64,000 nt of DNA, taken from an uncultured Clostridia bacterium (GTDB lineage: Bacteria > Bacillota > Clostridia > TANB77 > CAG-508). The notes beneath the pieces were generated by a model, which did not search any database, had not been told where the DNA came from, and saw nothing but the letters and a program-made list of their open reading frames with translations. The stretch spans positions 62,001 through 126,000 of the forward strand of contig CAKOTX010000001.1 in assembly GCA_934120315.1 (NCBI GenBank), written 5' to 3'. This document shows positions 34,855-44,345 of this stretch, piece by piece. The translations under genes were made by a program, and so were the position numbers. Numbering within the stretch: the first letter of the stretch is position 1; every line of letters starts with the position of its first letter.

Positions 34855-36903
34855 ATGAATTACAAAGTAGAAGGAGCTATTAGAAGAAATAAAAAATATT
34901 TTATAGTTTTTGCAATACTATGGCTATTTATAGCCATAGTATTAATTGTGCCATTAGTAACAGCTTATAATGTTCCAGCACCAGAAGGAAGTACGTTTGG
35001 CTCAATAGGAGTATTTGTTGACTCTATGAAAAATCCGTTTAAGGCAATTTTAACATTAATAAATGGTGGATATATGTCAGCATATATGAAAACACTTGGT
35101 GGATTTTCAATAATATTTGCAATCTTCTTTATAGTAGGTGTTGCAAGGTCAGCACCTAAAAATGAATATACAGATTTTGAACATGGTTCAAGTGATTGGA
35201 GCAAAAACGGAGAACAATATACCGTTTTAAGCAATAAAAAAGGAATTATATTAGCAGAAAATAATTATTTGCCAGTAGATAAAAGAGGAAATGTCAATGT
35301 ATTAGTAGTCGGAGGTTCAGGTTCTGGTAAATCAGCATCATATTCAATACCAAACGCATATCAACTTTTAGGGTCATATGTATTTACAGATCCAAAAGGA
35401 GAATTATATGATAAAACAGCAGGATATTTGAAAGCAAATGGATATGAAATAAAAGTTTTAAATTTAGTAAAACCACAAAATAGTGATGGATATAATCCGC
35501 TAATGCATATTTCATCAGAAATAGATGTAGATGTTATTGCAAATACAATAGTAAAAGGACAAAAAACAGGTGATGGCGGAGCAGACCCATTCTGGGATGA
35601 TTCTGCAGAAATGTTATTAAAAGCATTAATATATTATTTAATGGCAACAAGACCCGAAGAAGAACAAAACTTAGCAAGCTGTGCGGAGTTAGTAAGAGCA
35701 GCAAACTCAAATGGAGGAAGTAACTTACTTACAGAATTAATAAGTAAACTTCCATATGACCATCCAGCGAGAATGAATTATAAATCAATTGAAATTGCAC
35801 CAGAAAAAACATATAGTTCAATATTAAGTACATTGCAATCAAAATTAGGTAAATTCGATTCTAAAGAAATTGCAGAATTAACATCAACAGATACAATAAA
35901 ATTTGAAGATATAGGAAATAAGAAAACAGCAGTATATGTAATATCATCAGATACTCATGCTGCATATGATTTCTTATTAACAATATTCTTCTCACAAATG
36001 ATTCAACAATTATATAACTATGCAGATGATAATGGAGGAGCATTAAAAGTTCCAACATATTTTATATTAGATGAGTTTGCAAATATAGGAAAAATACCAG
36101 ATTTTGATAAAAAAATATCAACATCGAGAAGTAGAAAAATTTCATTTAGTGTTATTCTACAGAACTTAGATCAATTGGAAGCAATATATGAAAAATCATA
36201 TGAAACAATTATTGGTAACTGTGATACACATGTATTTTTAGGAAGTAACTCATATAAAACAGTTGAATATTTTTCTAAAGCTTTAGGTGAGAAAACAATT
36301 GAAAGAGATAGTATTTCAGTAAGTAGAGATAAACAATATCATAGGACTGGACAAAGTTATTCAGACCAAATAATGGCAAGAGCACTTATGACACCTGATG
36401 AATTAAGAAGATTAGATAATGACTTATGTATTATCTTTGAAAAAGGAATAAAACCTGTTAAAGCAAATAAATTTTATTATTTTAAACATAGAGATATGTC
36501 AAATGCATTTGATAGGACAGCAATAAGTCATAATGATATTGGAGAATTAGATAGAGGAGTATGGAGAAAATTTAATCCATATAATCCTTGGACAGAAGAT
36601 AAATCAGAAAAAGAAGCTGAAAATTTAAAAGTTGAATCTTTAGATGATTTATTTGATGACGAGCCAAAAAAAGAAGAAAAAATAGAGAAAAAAGAACCAG
36701 TAAAAGTTGCGGCTAAAACTTTAGATTTAAATGAAGAAAATGAAGTTAAAGAACAATCTTTAGATGATATGTTTGAAGATGTAAATATTGAGGAAACAAA
36801 AAACGAGGTTCCAAAAATAAAAAATGATGAAGATAGTTATGATTTACAAAAAGAGCTAGAAGCAAAATTTGATGAATTATTTGGGCCAATAGATGATAAT
36901 TAA
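34855..36903 (+). CDS. VirD4/TraG-type coupling ATPase
   Basis: 682 residues; GAGAAGGTGA precedes the ATG. Two N-terminal membrane helices (about 15-36 and 78-98), Walker A GGSGSGKS (153-160), Walker B FILDEFANIG (403-412), and FTDPKGELYDKT and DTHVFLGSNS are typical of TraG/VirD4 proteins, which bring DNA or protein cargo to type IV secretion channels. The tail after residue 580 is acidic and repeats a short motif three times: SLDDLFDD, SLDDMFED, KFDELFGP. No relaxase or VirB4 is in the window, so it is an orphan here; it may work with the membrane proteins at 0-5.6 kb. Confidence 0.93.
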   Translation: MNYKVEGAIRRNKKYFIVFAILWLFIAIVLIVPLVTAYNVPAPEGSTFGSIGVFVDSMKNPFKAILTLINGGYMSAYMKTLGGFSIIFAIFFIVGVARSAPKNEYTDFEHGSSDWSKNGEQYTVLSNKKGIILAENNYLPVDKRGNVNVLVVGGSGSGKSASYSIPNAYQLLGSYVFTDPKGELYDKTAGYLKANGYEIKVLNLVKPQNSDGYNPLMHISSEIDVDVIANTIVKGQKTGDGGADPFWDDSAEMLLKALIYYLMATRPEEEQNLASCAELVRAANSNGGSNLLTELISKLPYDHPARMNYKSIEIAPEKTYSSILSTLQSKLGKFDSKEIAELTSTDTIKFEDIGNKKTAVYVISSDTHAAYDFLLTIFFSQMIQQLYNYADDNGGALKVPTYFILDEFANIGKIPDFDKKISTSRSRKISFSVILQNLDQLEAIYEKSYETIIGNCDTHVFLGSNSYKTVEYFSKALGEKTIERDSISVSRDKQYHRTGQSYSDQIMARALMTPDELRRLDNDLCIIFEKGIKPVKANKFYYFKHRDMSNAFDRTAISHNDIGELDRGVWRKFNPYNPWTEDKSEKEAENLKVESLDDLFDDEPKKEEKIEKKEPVKVAAKTLDLNEENEVKEQSLDDMFEDVNIEETKNEVPKIKNDEDSYDLQKELEAKFDELFGPIDDN

Positions 36904-36904
36904 A

Positions 36905-36933
36905 AATGGAGACTTTTTAAGTCTCTATTTTTT
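36905..36933 (+). terminator. terminator of the VirD4-like operon
   Basis: AATGGAGACTT with AAGTCTCTATT (one G-U), followed by T6. Confidence 0.85.
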
Positions 36934-36967
36934 ATATATAAAAAACCGAAAAAAGTTTCGAAAAAGC

Positions 36968-36996
36968 TTGAAAAAATTTTTTTATTAGTATAAAAT
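36968..36996 (+). promoter_or_regulatory. promoter of the SbcD/SbcC-like operon
   Basis: TTGAAA (36968-36973), 17 bases, TAAAAT (36991-36996), 27 bases before the ATG. Confidence 0.6.
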
Positions 36997-37022
36997 TATA
37001 AAGCAAGAAAAGGAGGAAAAAT

Positions 37023-38093
37023 ATGAAATTTGTACATATAGCAGATATGCATTTTGACTCACCACTTACTAATTTAACTGATAAAGGAAATTTAGGTGAA
37101 CAAAGAAGATTAGAACAAAGAAAAGTATTTAAAAAAGTAATAGAATATATAAAAGAAAATAATATAGAATATTTATTTATAGCAGGAGATTTATATGAAC
37201 ACAAATATATAAGAAAATCAACTATAGAATATATAAATAATTTATTTAAAGAAATAGAAAATACAAAAATATTTATAACACCTGGAAATCATGATCCATT
37301 TTTAAAAAATTCATATTATAATAATTTTTCATGGAATAAAAATGTTCATATATTTAATTCAAAAATAGAAAAAATAGAATTAGAAAATGTAGATATATAT
37401 GGATATGGATTTGATGATTTTTATTGTACAAATTCTAATGTTGAAAATTTAGAAATAAAAAATCCAGAGAAAATAAATATATTAATAATTCATGGAACAT
37501 TAGATGGCGCTAATTTAGAAGAAATGCAATATAATTCAATGAGTACAAAAATGTTAAAAGAAAAAGGATTTGATTATATAGCATTAGGACATATTCATAA
37601 AAATAATTTTAATAAAAATGAAAATATTATTTATCCAGGTTCAACAATTTCATTAGGATTTGACGAATTAGGTGAACACGGAATGGTAGTTGGTGAAATA
37701 AATAAAAATGAAAAAAAATTAGAATTTATTAAATTAGACGAAACTGAATTTGTAGAAAAAGAAATAAATTGTACAGAAATAAATTCTATTGAAGAATTAA
37801 TAGAAAAAATAAATGAAATAAATATAGAAAAAAATAAATTATATAAAATAATATTGATTGGAAAAAGAAATTTTGAAATAAATATATATGATTTATATAA
37901 ATATGAATTAAATGAAAAAATAATAAAAATAAAAAATAAAACAAAACCAAATTATAATTTAGAAGAAATTTCTAAAGAAAATACATTAAGAGGATTATTT
38001 GCAAAAGAAATATTAGAAGAAATAAAAAATAAAAATTATAATGAGGAAATAATAGAAAATGCATTAGAAATAGGAATGGAAATTTTAGAATAA
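37023..38093 (+). CDS. SbcD/Mre11-like DNA repair phosphoesterase (YhaO-type)
   Basis: 356 residues with AAAAGGAGGAAAAAT upstream. Metallophosphoesterase motifs are complete: D8-x-H10, G55-D56, GNHDP (88-92), IIHGT and GHIHK. It is the nuclease half of an SbcCD/Rad50-Mre11-like pair that cleans DNA ends; the following gene encodes the ATPase half. It is similar to Bacillus YhaO, which pairs with YhaN. Confidence 0.92.
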   Translation: MKFVHIADMHFDSPLTNLTDKGNLGEQRRLEQRKVFKKVIEYIKENNIEYLFIAGDLYEHKYIRKSTIEYINNLFKEIENTKIFITPGNHDPFLKNSYYNNFSWNKNVHIFNSKIEKIELENVDIYGYGFDDFYCTNSNVENLEIKNPEKINILIIHGTLDGANLEEMQYNSMSTKMLKEKGFDYIALGHIHKNNFNKNENIIYPGSTISLGFDELGEHGMVVGEINKNEKKLEFIKLDETEFVEKEINCTEINSIEELIEKINEINIEKNKLYKIILIGKRNFEINIYDLYKYELNEKIIKIKNKTKPNYNLEEISKENTLRGLFAKEILEEIKNKNYNEEIIENALEIGMEILE

Positions 38094-38110
38094 TTATTGG
38101 AGGGATTTAT

Positions 38111-40063
38111 TTGAAAATAAATAAAATAAAAATAAATTCATATGGAAAATTAAAAAATAAAGAAATAAATTTAGAAAATAATTTAAATATTATTTATGGA
38201 AAAAATGAAAGTGGAAAATCAACATTATTAAAATTTATTTTAAATATTTTTTACGGAGCATCAAAAAATAAAAAAGGAAAAGATATATCAGATTTTGAAA
38301 AATATAAACCATGGGATTCCGAAGAATTTTCAGGAAAATTAACATATGAATTAGATAATAATAATAAATATGAAATTTATAGAGAATTTAATAAAAAAAA
38401 TCCAAATATATTTAATGAAAATGGAGAAGATATTTTAAAGGAATTTAATATAGATAAAAATAAAGGAAGTGAATTCTTTTTTGAGCAAACACAAATAACA
38501 GAAGAAATGTTTTTATCAACATCAATGGCAATGCAACAAGAAGTAAAAATAGAAAAAAATAATCAAAATATATTAATTCAAAAAATATCTAATTTATTAG
38601 AAACTGGTGAAGATAAAATTTCATATAAAAAAGCAATAGAAAAAATAAATAAAAAACAATTAGATGAAATTGGTACAGATAGAAGTAGAGAAAAACCAAT
38701 TAATATTATTAGAAAAAATATAGAAATAAATGAGCAAAAAATAAATGAATTAAAAAATTATGAAAATATTCAATATGAAATTGATGAACAAGAAAAAATA
38801 ATAAAAAATAAATTAGAAAAAAAAGAAATAAAAAATAATTTATTAAAAGAAATAAAAATAAATAAAGAAAAAAATAATATTGAAAAAGAAAAAATAAAAA
38901 TAAAAGAAAATATTATTGAAGAAAATAAAAATAAAATAAAAGAAATAGAAAATAAATTAGAAAAAATAAATAATAAAATAATAGAAGAAAAAAATAGTGA
39001 AAAATATTTTGATAAAAAATACGAAAAAAATAAATTAAATAAAAAAACAATAATTATTTTTTTAATATTATTTTTATTAAATATTTTATGGCTAATATTT
39101 ATTCCAAAAATAATAAATAATAAAATAATTAAATATATTTTTCTGCTTACAGTACCAATATTTTTAATTTTTTATATATTTTTAAAAAATAAATTAAATA
39201 AAAAATTAAAAATATTAGAAAATAATCAAAAAGAAATAATAGAAAAAATAAAAAATGAAAAAAATAATATAGAAAATGAAGAAAATATTTATCAAAAAAA
39301 TATTGAAGAATTAAATAATGAAATAAATAAAATAAAATCAGAAAATAATATGCAAAATAATTTGGAAGAATATAAAATAATAAATAAATATGAAAAAAAT
39401 ATTGAAAAAAATGAAATTAATTTTTTATTAAAAAAAGAAAATTTAAATATTGATATTAGTATAGTAGAAAATGAAATAAATGATTTAAGGTATGAATTAA
39501 ATAAATTGGAAGTAAAGAAAGAAAATATAGTACCGCAGTTGGAAAATTTATCCAGCATTGAAGAACAAACAATTTTATTAAAACAACAATTAGAAAATTT
39601 AGAACAAAAAAATGAAAGTATTGAATTAGTAAAAGTATTATTATCAAGAGCATATGAAAATATGAAAAACAGCGTAAGTCCAGTATTTACAGAGAAGTTA
39701 TCAAAAAATATTGCCAATATCACAAAAGGAAAATATTGTAAGTTAAATTTTAGCGATGAAAATGGATTAATTGTAGAATTAGAAAATGGTAATTATATTC
39801 CTGCAGAACGATTAAGTATTGGAACAATAGATCAGTTATATTTATCATTAAGATTAGCAATGTTGGATGAAGTTTCAAATGAAAAAGTTCCAATTATATT
39901 AGATGAAGCTTTTGCATTTTTTGATAATGAAAGATTAAAAAATATTTTATTATATTTATCAAAAGAATTTAAAAATAGACAAATAATTATTTTGACTTGT
40001 ACAAATAGAGAAAAAGAAATATTAAATAATGAAAATATTAATTATAATTATGTGGAATTATAA
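38111..40063 (+). CDS. SbcC/Rad50-like ATPase (YhaN-type) with internal membrane hairpin
   Basis: 650 residues from a TTG at 38111, 8 bases after GGAGGG. The P-loop is YGKNESGKST (29-38), the Q-loop region ends in EEMFLST, the ABC signature is RLSIGTIDQLYLSLR, and Walker B is IILDEAFAFFD (near 596-606). Two coiled-coil arms flank residues about 311-360, which form two strongly hydrophobic segments, so the tip of the coil would be in the membrane. SbcC has a zinc hook there instead. It is shorter than Bacillus YhaN (over 900). Codon use is extremely A-rich. Confidence 0.9.
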   Translation: MKINKIKINSYGKLKNKEINLENNLNIIYGKNESGKSTLLKFILNIFYGASKNKKGKDISDFEKYKPWDSEEFSGKLTYELDNNNKYEIYREFNKKNPNIFNENGEDILKEFNIDKNKGSEFFFEQTQITEEMFLSTSMAMQQEVKIEKNNQNILIQKISNLLETGEDKISYKKAIEKINKKQLDEIGTDRSREKPINIIRKNIEINEQKINELKNYENIQYEIDEQEKIIKNKLEKKEIKNNLLKEIKINKEKNNIEKEKIKIKENIIEENKNKIKEIENKLEKINNKIIEEKNSEKYFDKKYEKNKLNKKTIIIFLILFLLNILWLIFIPKIINNKIIKYIFLLTVPIFLIFYIFLKNKLNKKLKILENNQKEIIEKIKNEKNNIENEENIYQKNIEELNNEINKIKSENNMQNNLEEYKIINKYEKNIEKNEINFLLKKENLNIDISIVENEINDLRYELNKLEVKKENIVPQLENLSSIEEQTILLKQQLENLEQKNESIELVKVLLSRAYENMKNSVSPVFTEKLSKNIANITKGKYCKLNFSDENGLIVELENGNYIPAERLSIGTIDQLYLSLRLAMLDEVSNEKVPIILDEAFAFFDNERLKNILLYLSKEFKNRQIIILTCTNREKEILNNENINYNYVEL

Positions 40064-40096
40064 TTTAATATAATAAATAAAAAATAAATTAGATAG

Positions 40097-40125
40097 TTGC
40101 AAAATTATGTAAAACGTGATATAAT
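40097..40125 (+). promoter_or_regulatory. promoter of the 78-residue gene
   Basis: TTGCAA (40097-40102), 17 bases, TATAAT (40120-40125) with an extended TG. A small hairpin (CTTCC/GGAAG) lies in the leader at 40134-40148. Confidence 0.72.
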
Positions 40126-40176
40126 TATGCAGACTTCCGAAAAGGAAGAATATATATATGAAAGAGGTAATTCATT

Positions 40177-40413
40177 GTGAAATTGGAAAATGAGATGCTT
40201 GTTCGGTTGAATAAGCATAAGTATGACAAGCAATTCACGAATGCGCCTACGCCGTACTATGGTTATGTTGCAGTTTGTGAATTTCTCCGTCGGCATACTG
40301 GCCCTTATCAGGTAGAAGACAAAGCTTATTTCAAATATTGGGAAAACATTTTCCAGAAGAGTGATAAGCAGTTGTCAAAAATGTTCGGCAAATTGTCTGA
40401 AAGCATCCAATAA
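40177..40413 (+). CDS. unknown 78-residue protein of foreign base composition
   Basis: GTG start at 40177, 10 bases after GAAAGAGG. The product (MKLENEMLVRLNKHKYDKQF at its start, then APTPYYGYVAVCEFLRR) is basic and aromatic, without membrane helices. About 43% G+C and codons such as CGG, CGT, CTC and CCG are unlike all neighbours, which suggests recent transfer. It has its own promoter, a strong terminator and, directly after it, one unit of the dispersed GGGTCGGTCC repeat. Function unknown. Confidence 0.75.
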   Translation: MKLENEMLVRLNKHKYDKQFTNAPTPYYGYVAVCEFLRRHTGPYQVEDKAYFKYWENIFQKSDKQLSKMFGKLSESIQ

Positions 40414-40420
40414 ACCTCGT

Positions 40421-40451
40421 AAAGGAGCACTACATATGTGGTGCTCCTTTT
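40421..40451 (+). terminator. terminator of the 78-residue gene
   Basis: AAAGGAGCAC with GTGCTCCTTT, loop TACATATGTG, then T; the stem is perfect. Confidence 0.85.
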
Positions 40452-40480
40452 GCGAAAAAAAGGACCGACCCTAATTTTGC
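40452..40480 (-). repeat. dispersed GGGTCGGTCC repeat, single unit
   Basis: On the minus strand it reads GCAAAATTA then GGGTCGGTCCTTTTTTTCGC. It differs by few bases from the right arm of the element at 22786-22828 and the second unit at 63562-63589. Confidence 0.85.
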
Positions 40481-40488
40481 ATAACCCC

Positions 40489-40517
40489 TTGAAAAAAATA
40501 CCAATATATAGTATAAT
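40489..40517 (+). promoter_or_regulatory. promoter of prfA
   Basis: TTGAAA (40489-40494), 17 bases, TATAAT (40512-40517), 34 bases before the ATG. Confidence 0.78.
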
Positions 40518-40550
40518 AAAATATGATTTTAGAAAAAAAGGAGAATATTT

Positions 40551-41612
40551 ATGTTTGACAAATTAGAAGCAGTAGAAGCAAGGTATGAAGAATTGACAAA
40601 ATTAATAAGTGACCCAGAGGTAATTGCAAATCAAACAGAATGGCAAAAATTAATAAAAGAACATAGTTCTATTGAAGAAGTAGTATTGAAATTTAGAGAG
40701 TATAAAAAAGAAAAGCAAAGAATGGATGATGCTAAAGAAATGATGGAAGATAAAGATTTAAAAGAATTAGCTGAAGCAGATTATTATGAAGCTAAAGAAA
40801 ATCTTCCTCATATAGAAGACGAATTAAAAGCATTATTAATTCCAAAAGATCCAAATGATGATAAAAACATTATTTGCGAAATTCGTGCAGGTGCAGGTGG
40901 AGAAGAAGCAGCATTATTCGCAGGGACATTGTTTAGAATGTATACAATGTATGCAGAAAGAAAACGTTGGAAAATTGAAATCTTAAATGAAAACCAAACA
41001 GAATTAGGTGGATATAAAGAAATATCTTTTATGGTTACAGGAAAAGGAGCATATAGTAGATTTAAGTTCGAGAGTGGAGTACATAGAGTACAAAGAGTTC
41101 CTGATACAGAAAGCAGTGGAAGAATACATACATCAACAGCAACTGTTGCAGTACTTCCAGTTGTAGAAGATGTAGAAATTGATATAAATCCAGCAGATAT
41201 TAAAATGGAAGTATTCAGATCTTCTGGTGCTGGAGGACAACACATCAATAAAACATCATCAGCTGTAAGATTGATACATGAACCATCTGGAATTGTTGTA
41301 GAATGTCAAACAGAACGTTCACAATTACAAAATAGAGAATATGCTATGAAAATGTTACGTTCAAGACTATATAATATAGAAAAAGAAAAACAAGATTCAG
41401 AAATAGCAAATGCAAGAAAATCACAAGTAGGAAGTGGAGATAGAAGCGAAAAAATTCGTACATATAACTATCCACAAGGTCGTATAACAGATCATAGAAT
41501 TGGAATGAGTATATTCCAAATGGAAAACTTCTTAAATGGAGATTTAGATGAAATGATAGACAATTTAATTGCAGCAGATAGAGCTGAAAAATTAAAAGGT
41601 GAAGAAGAATAA
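40551..41612 (+). CDS. prfA: peptide chain release factor 1
   Basis: 353 residues; AAAAAGGAGAATATTT precedes the ATG. The GGQ motif (228-230, SGAGGQHINKTSSAVRL) hydrolyses peptidyl-tRNA; VPDTESSGRIHTS contains the PxT codon-recognition tripeptide of RF1, so it reads UAA and UAG. A typical length. No hemK/prmC gene is adjacent, as is often the case elsewhere. Confidence 0.97.
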   Translation: MFDKLEAVEARYEELTKLISDPEVIANQTEWQKLIKEHSSIEEVVLKFREYKKEKQRMDDAKEMMEDKDLKELAEADYYEAKENLPHIEDELKALLIPKDPNDDKNIICEIRAGAGGEEAALFAGTLFRMYTMYAERKRWKIEILNENQTELGGYKEISFMVTGKGAYSRFKFESGVHRVQRVPDTESSGRIHTSTATVAVLPVVEDVEIDINPADIKMEVFRSSGAGGQHINKTSSAVRLIHEPSGIVVECQTERSQLQNREYAMKMLRSRLYNIEKEKQDSEIANARKSQVGSGDRSEKIRTYNYPQGRITDHRIGMSIFQMENFLNGDLDEMIDNLIAADRAEKLKGEEE

Positions 41613-41618
41613 AAATAA

Positions 41619-41651
41619 AAACTCTTTTAAAATTTTTTAAAAGAGTTTTTT
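41619..41651 (+). terminator. terminator of prfA
   Basis: AAACTCTTTTAAAA with TTAAAAGAGTTT, ending in T6. Confidence 0.85.
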
Positions 41652-41658
41652 AAATGTA

Positions 41659-41687
41659 TTGCAAAAAACAAAAAAATATAGTAAAAT
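41659..41687 (+). promoter_or_regulatory. promoter of pcrA
   Basis: TTGCAA (41659-41664), 17 bases, TAAAAT (41682-41687), 35 bases before the chosen ATG. Confidence 0.7.
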
Positions 41688-41722
41688 ACAAACAAACATT
41701 TGAAAGAAGAAAGGAAAGAATA

Positions 41723-44038
41723 ATGGACGATATACTAAAGGGATTAAATGATAAACAATACGAAGCCGTAGTAAATACAGAAGGACCATGCTTAGTAATA
41801 GCTGGTGCAGGAAGTGGAAAAACAAAAGTATTAACACATAAAATAGCATATTTAATGAAAGAAAAAAATATATTACCATGGAATATATTAGCAATAACAT
41901 TTACAAATAAAGCAGCAAAAGAAATGAAAGAGAGAATAGAATTATTAGTTGGAGATGCTGCAAAAGATATGTGGATTGGAACATTCCATTCAATATGTGT
42001 AAGAATATTAAGAAAATTCATAGATAGAATTGGATTTGATTCATCATTTATTATTTTTGACACATCAGACCAAAAAACAATGGTAAAACAAATATTAAAA
42101 GATTTACAATTAGATGAAAAATTATTTAGTGATAGAGCAGTAATGTCAGAAATAAGCAATGCTAAAAATGAAATGTTAGAGCCAGACCAATATGCAGTAA
42201 AAGCACATGGAGATTTCAGAAAAGAAAAAATAGCACAAGTTTATGAAAGATATCAAAATAGATTAAAGGAAAATAATGCAATTGACTTTGATGATATTAT
42301 TAATTTTACAATAAAAATATTAATGGAAAATGTAGATGTATTGGAATATTATTCAAATAAATTCCAATATGTATTAGTAGATGAGTATCAGGATACAAAC
42401 AAATCTCAATTTACATTAGTAACCATGTTAGCATCAAAACATGGAAATATTACAGCCGTAGGTGATAATGACCAAGGAATTTATAGTTTCCGTGGTGCAG
42501 ATATAAGTAACATATTAAATTTTGAAAGAGATTTTCCTGGAACTAAAATAATAAAATTAGAGCAAAATTACAGATGTACTGGAAATATTTTGAAAGTAGC
42601 AAATGCTGTTATAAAAAACAATGAAGTAAAATATGATAAAAAATTATGGACAGAAAATGATGTAGGAAATTTGCCAAAAATATTTTCTGCAGACAATGAA
42701 TATGATGAAGGAAGATATATTGCAGAACAAATAGAACATCTTATAAGAGAAGAAAAATATAAATATTCAGATTTTGCAGTATTATATAGAATGAATACAC
42801 AATCAAGAGCAATAGAGGAAATTTTAAGAAGAGAAGATATTCCATATAAAATTGTTGGAGGTTTAAAATTCTATGAAAGAAAAGAAATAAAAGATATTAT
42901 TTCATATTTAAGATTAGTGCAAAATCCATCAGACAATTTAAGTTTAAATAGAATTATAAATGAACCCAAAAGAGGAATTGGAAAAACAAGTTTAGACAAT
43001 GTAGCTCAAATTGCAGAACAAAACAATATATCTATGTATGAAGTCATTAAAAATGCAGATCAATATGGATTAAATAGAGTTTATTTGAATTCGAGAGAAT
43101 TTGTAGATTGCATGGAAAAAATAATGGCAGAAAAAGATGAACTTTCAATATCTGAATTAATAAAAAAATTATTAAAAGATACAGGATATACAAAAGCATT
43201 AGAAAATGAAAATACAGTAGAAGCGGAAAATAGAATTGCAAACTTAGAAGAATTTTTAAATGTTGCAGTAGAATTTGAAGAAGAATCAGCAGAAAATGGA
43301 TTAAGTGATTTCTTAGAGGGAATAACATTATCAAGTGATTTAGACAATGTGGAAGAAACAGATGAATCTGTTACATTAATGACATTACATAGTGCAAAAG
43401 GACTAGAATTCCCAGTTGTATTTTTAGTAGGAATGGAAGAGGGAATATTCCCTGGATATAAGTCTATTGGAGAGCAAAAGGAATTAGAAGAAGAAAGACG
43501 TTTGTGTTATGTTGGTGTAACTAGAGCAAAAGAAAATCTATATTTAACAAATAGTAAACAACGTACTACATTTGGTTCTACAACACATAATCCACCATCA
43601 AGATTTTTACAAGAGATTCCAAAAGAATTATTAGATGGATATGATGATGCAATGACAAGTTCTGTAAAAAGAGAAAGTGTTTTTGGAGACAGCAATTACA
43701 CTTGGAGCTACGGAAGCAAGAACAATGGAAATATTAAGACATATAAAGTTGAAGAACCTAAATTTGCAGCTTCTGCATCAAGTGCAAAACCAAGTACAGG
43801 AACAGGATTTGCATTTAGAACAGCTGAAAGCTTCTTAAATAATATTACAAAGAAGAATGATGTAAAAATTGATTTGAATGCATATCAAACAGGAACAAGA
43901 GTATATCATAAGAAATTTGGAGAGGGAACAATTAATTATGTTGAACCTGAAGGTGATGATTTAAAAGTTGATATTAATTTTGATAAAGTTGGACATAAAC
44001 GTTTAATGGCAAAATTTGCAAATTTGGAAATAATTTAA
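41723..44038 (+). CDS. pcrA: UvrD/PcrA-type DNA helicase
   Basis: 771 residues from the ATG at 41723 after AAAGGAAAG; the upstream in-frame ATG at 41654 precedes the promoter. Motif I is AGAGSGKTKVL, motif II VDEYQDTNKSQ, motif III GDNDQGIYSFRGAD, and the later VTLMTLHSAKGLEFPVVF, LCYVGVTRAKENLYL are complete. It is a 3'-5' helicase in repair and removal of RecA. The C-terminus (YQTGTRVYHKKFGEGTI) is the Tudor-like domain that binds RNA polymerase. Confidence 0.97.
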   Translation: MDDILKGLNDKQYEAVVNTEGPCLVIAGAGSGKTKVLTHKIAYLMKEKNILPWNILAITFTNKAAKEMKERIELLVGDAAKDMWIGTFHSICVRILRKFIDRIGFDSSFIIFDTSDQKTMVKQILKDLQLDEKLFSDRAVMSEISNAKNEMLEPDQYAVKAHGDFRKEKIAQVYERYQNRLKENNAIDFDDIINFTIKILMENVDVLEYYSNKFQYVLVDEYQDTNKSQFTLVTMLASKHGNITAVGDNDQGIYSFRGADISNILNFERDFPGTKIIKLEQNYRCTGNILKVANAVIKNNEVKYDKKLWTENDVGNLPKIFSADNEYDEGRYIAEQIEHLIREEKYKYSDFAVLYRMNTQSRAIEEILRREDIPYKIVGGLKFYERKEIKDIISYLRLVQNPSDNLSLNRIINEPKRGIGKTSLDNVAQIAEQNNISMYEVIKNADQYGLNRVYLNSREFVDCMEKIMAEKDELSISELIKKLLKDTGYTKALENENTVEAENRIANLEEFLNVAVEFEEESAENGLSDFLEGITLSSDLDNVEETDESVTLMTLHSAKGLEFPVVFLVGMEEGIFPGYKSIGEQKELEEERRLCYVGVTRAKENLYLTNSKQRTTFGSTTHNPPSRFLQEIPKELLDGYDDAMTSSVKRESVFGDSNYTWSYGSKNNGNIKTYKVEEPKFAASASSAKPSTGTGFAFRTAESFLNNITKKNDVKIDLNAYQTGTRVYHKKFGEGTINYVEPEGDDLKVDINFDKVGHKRLMAKFANLEII

Positions 44039-44047
44039 AATAAATAG

Positions 44048-44084
44048 AAAGTCGAAAAAATCGAAAGATTCTTTCGACTTTTTC
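44048..44084. terminator. terminator after pcrA
   Basis: AAAGTCGAAA with TTTCGACTTT, ending in T5; the loop repeats the stem motif (TCGAAA). Confidence 0.75.
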
Positions 44085-44145
44085 TGTATAAATAAAACTA
44101 ATTTGAGCATAATACCAATATAAAATTTAAGAAAGGGTGATTATA

Positions 44146-44334
44146 ATGGCAGATTTAACACAAGCAGAATTACAACATTTAAGACATTTAATAGGGGCAC
44201 ATGAAACTGCATATGAAAAATTAAACACATATGCATCACAAGTACAAGATGTTCAAATAAAGCAAATGTTTACAAAATCAGCTCAAGATGCATTAAACAC
44301 AAAACAAAAATTAATGAGTTTTTTAAATAATTAG
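44146..44334 (+). CDS. small CotF-type spore coat protein
   Basis: 62 residues from the ATG at 44146, 8 bases after AAAGGGTGA; an upstream in-frame ATG at 44137 lies within that site. MADLTQAELQHLRHLIGAHE, then a helix ending FTKSAQDALNTKQKLM, fits a short member of the ferritin-like CotF/coat family. It is paired with the next gene, 11 bases on, as is usual for these coat proteins in Clostridia. Confidence 0.82.
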   Translation: MADLTQAELQHLRHLIGAHETAYEKLNTYASQVQDVQIKQMFTKSAQDALNTKQKLMSFLNN

Positions 44335-44345
44335 GAGGATGAAAA

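Noticed and set aside
34855..36903. Integrative conjugative element around the VirD4-like gene
   Set aside because: No integrase, relaxase or direct-repeat ends in the window; neighbours are housekeeping genes with the same composition.
40105..40296. 63-residue minus-strand frame over the 78-residue gene
   Set aside because: Antisense to a gene with promoter, ribosome site and terminator on the plus strand; no site of its own.
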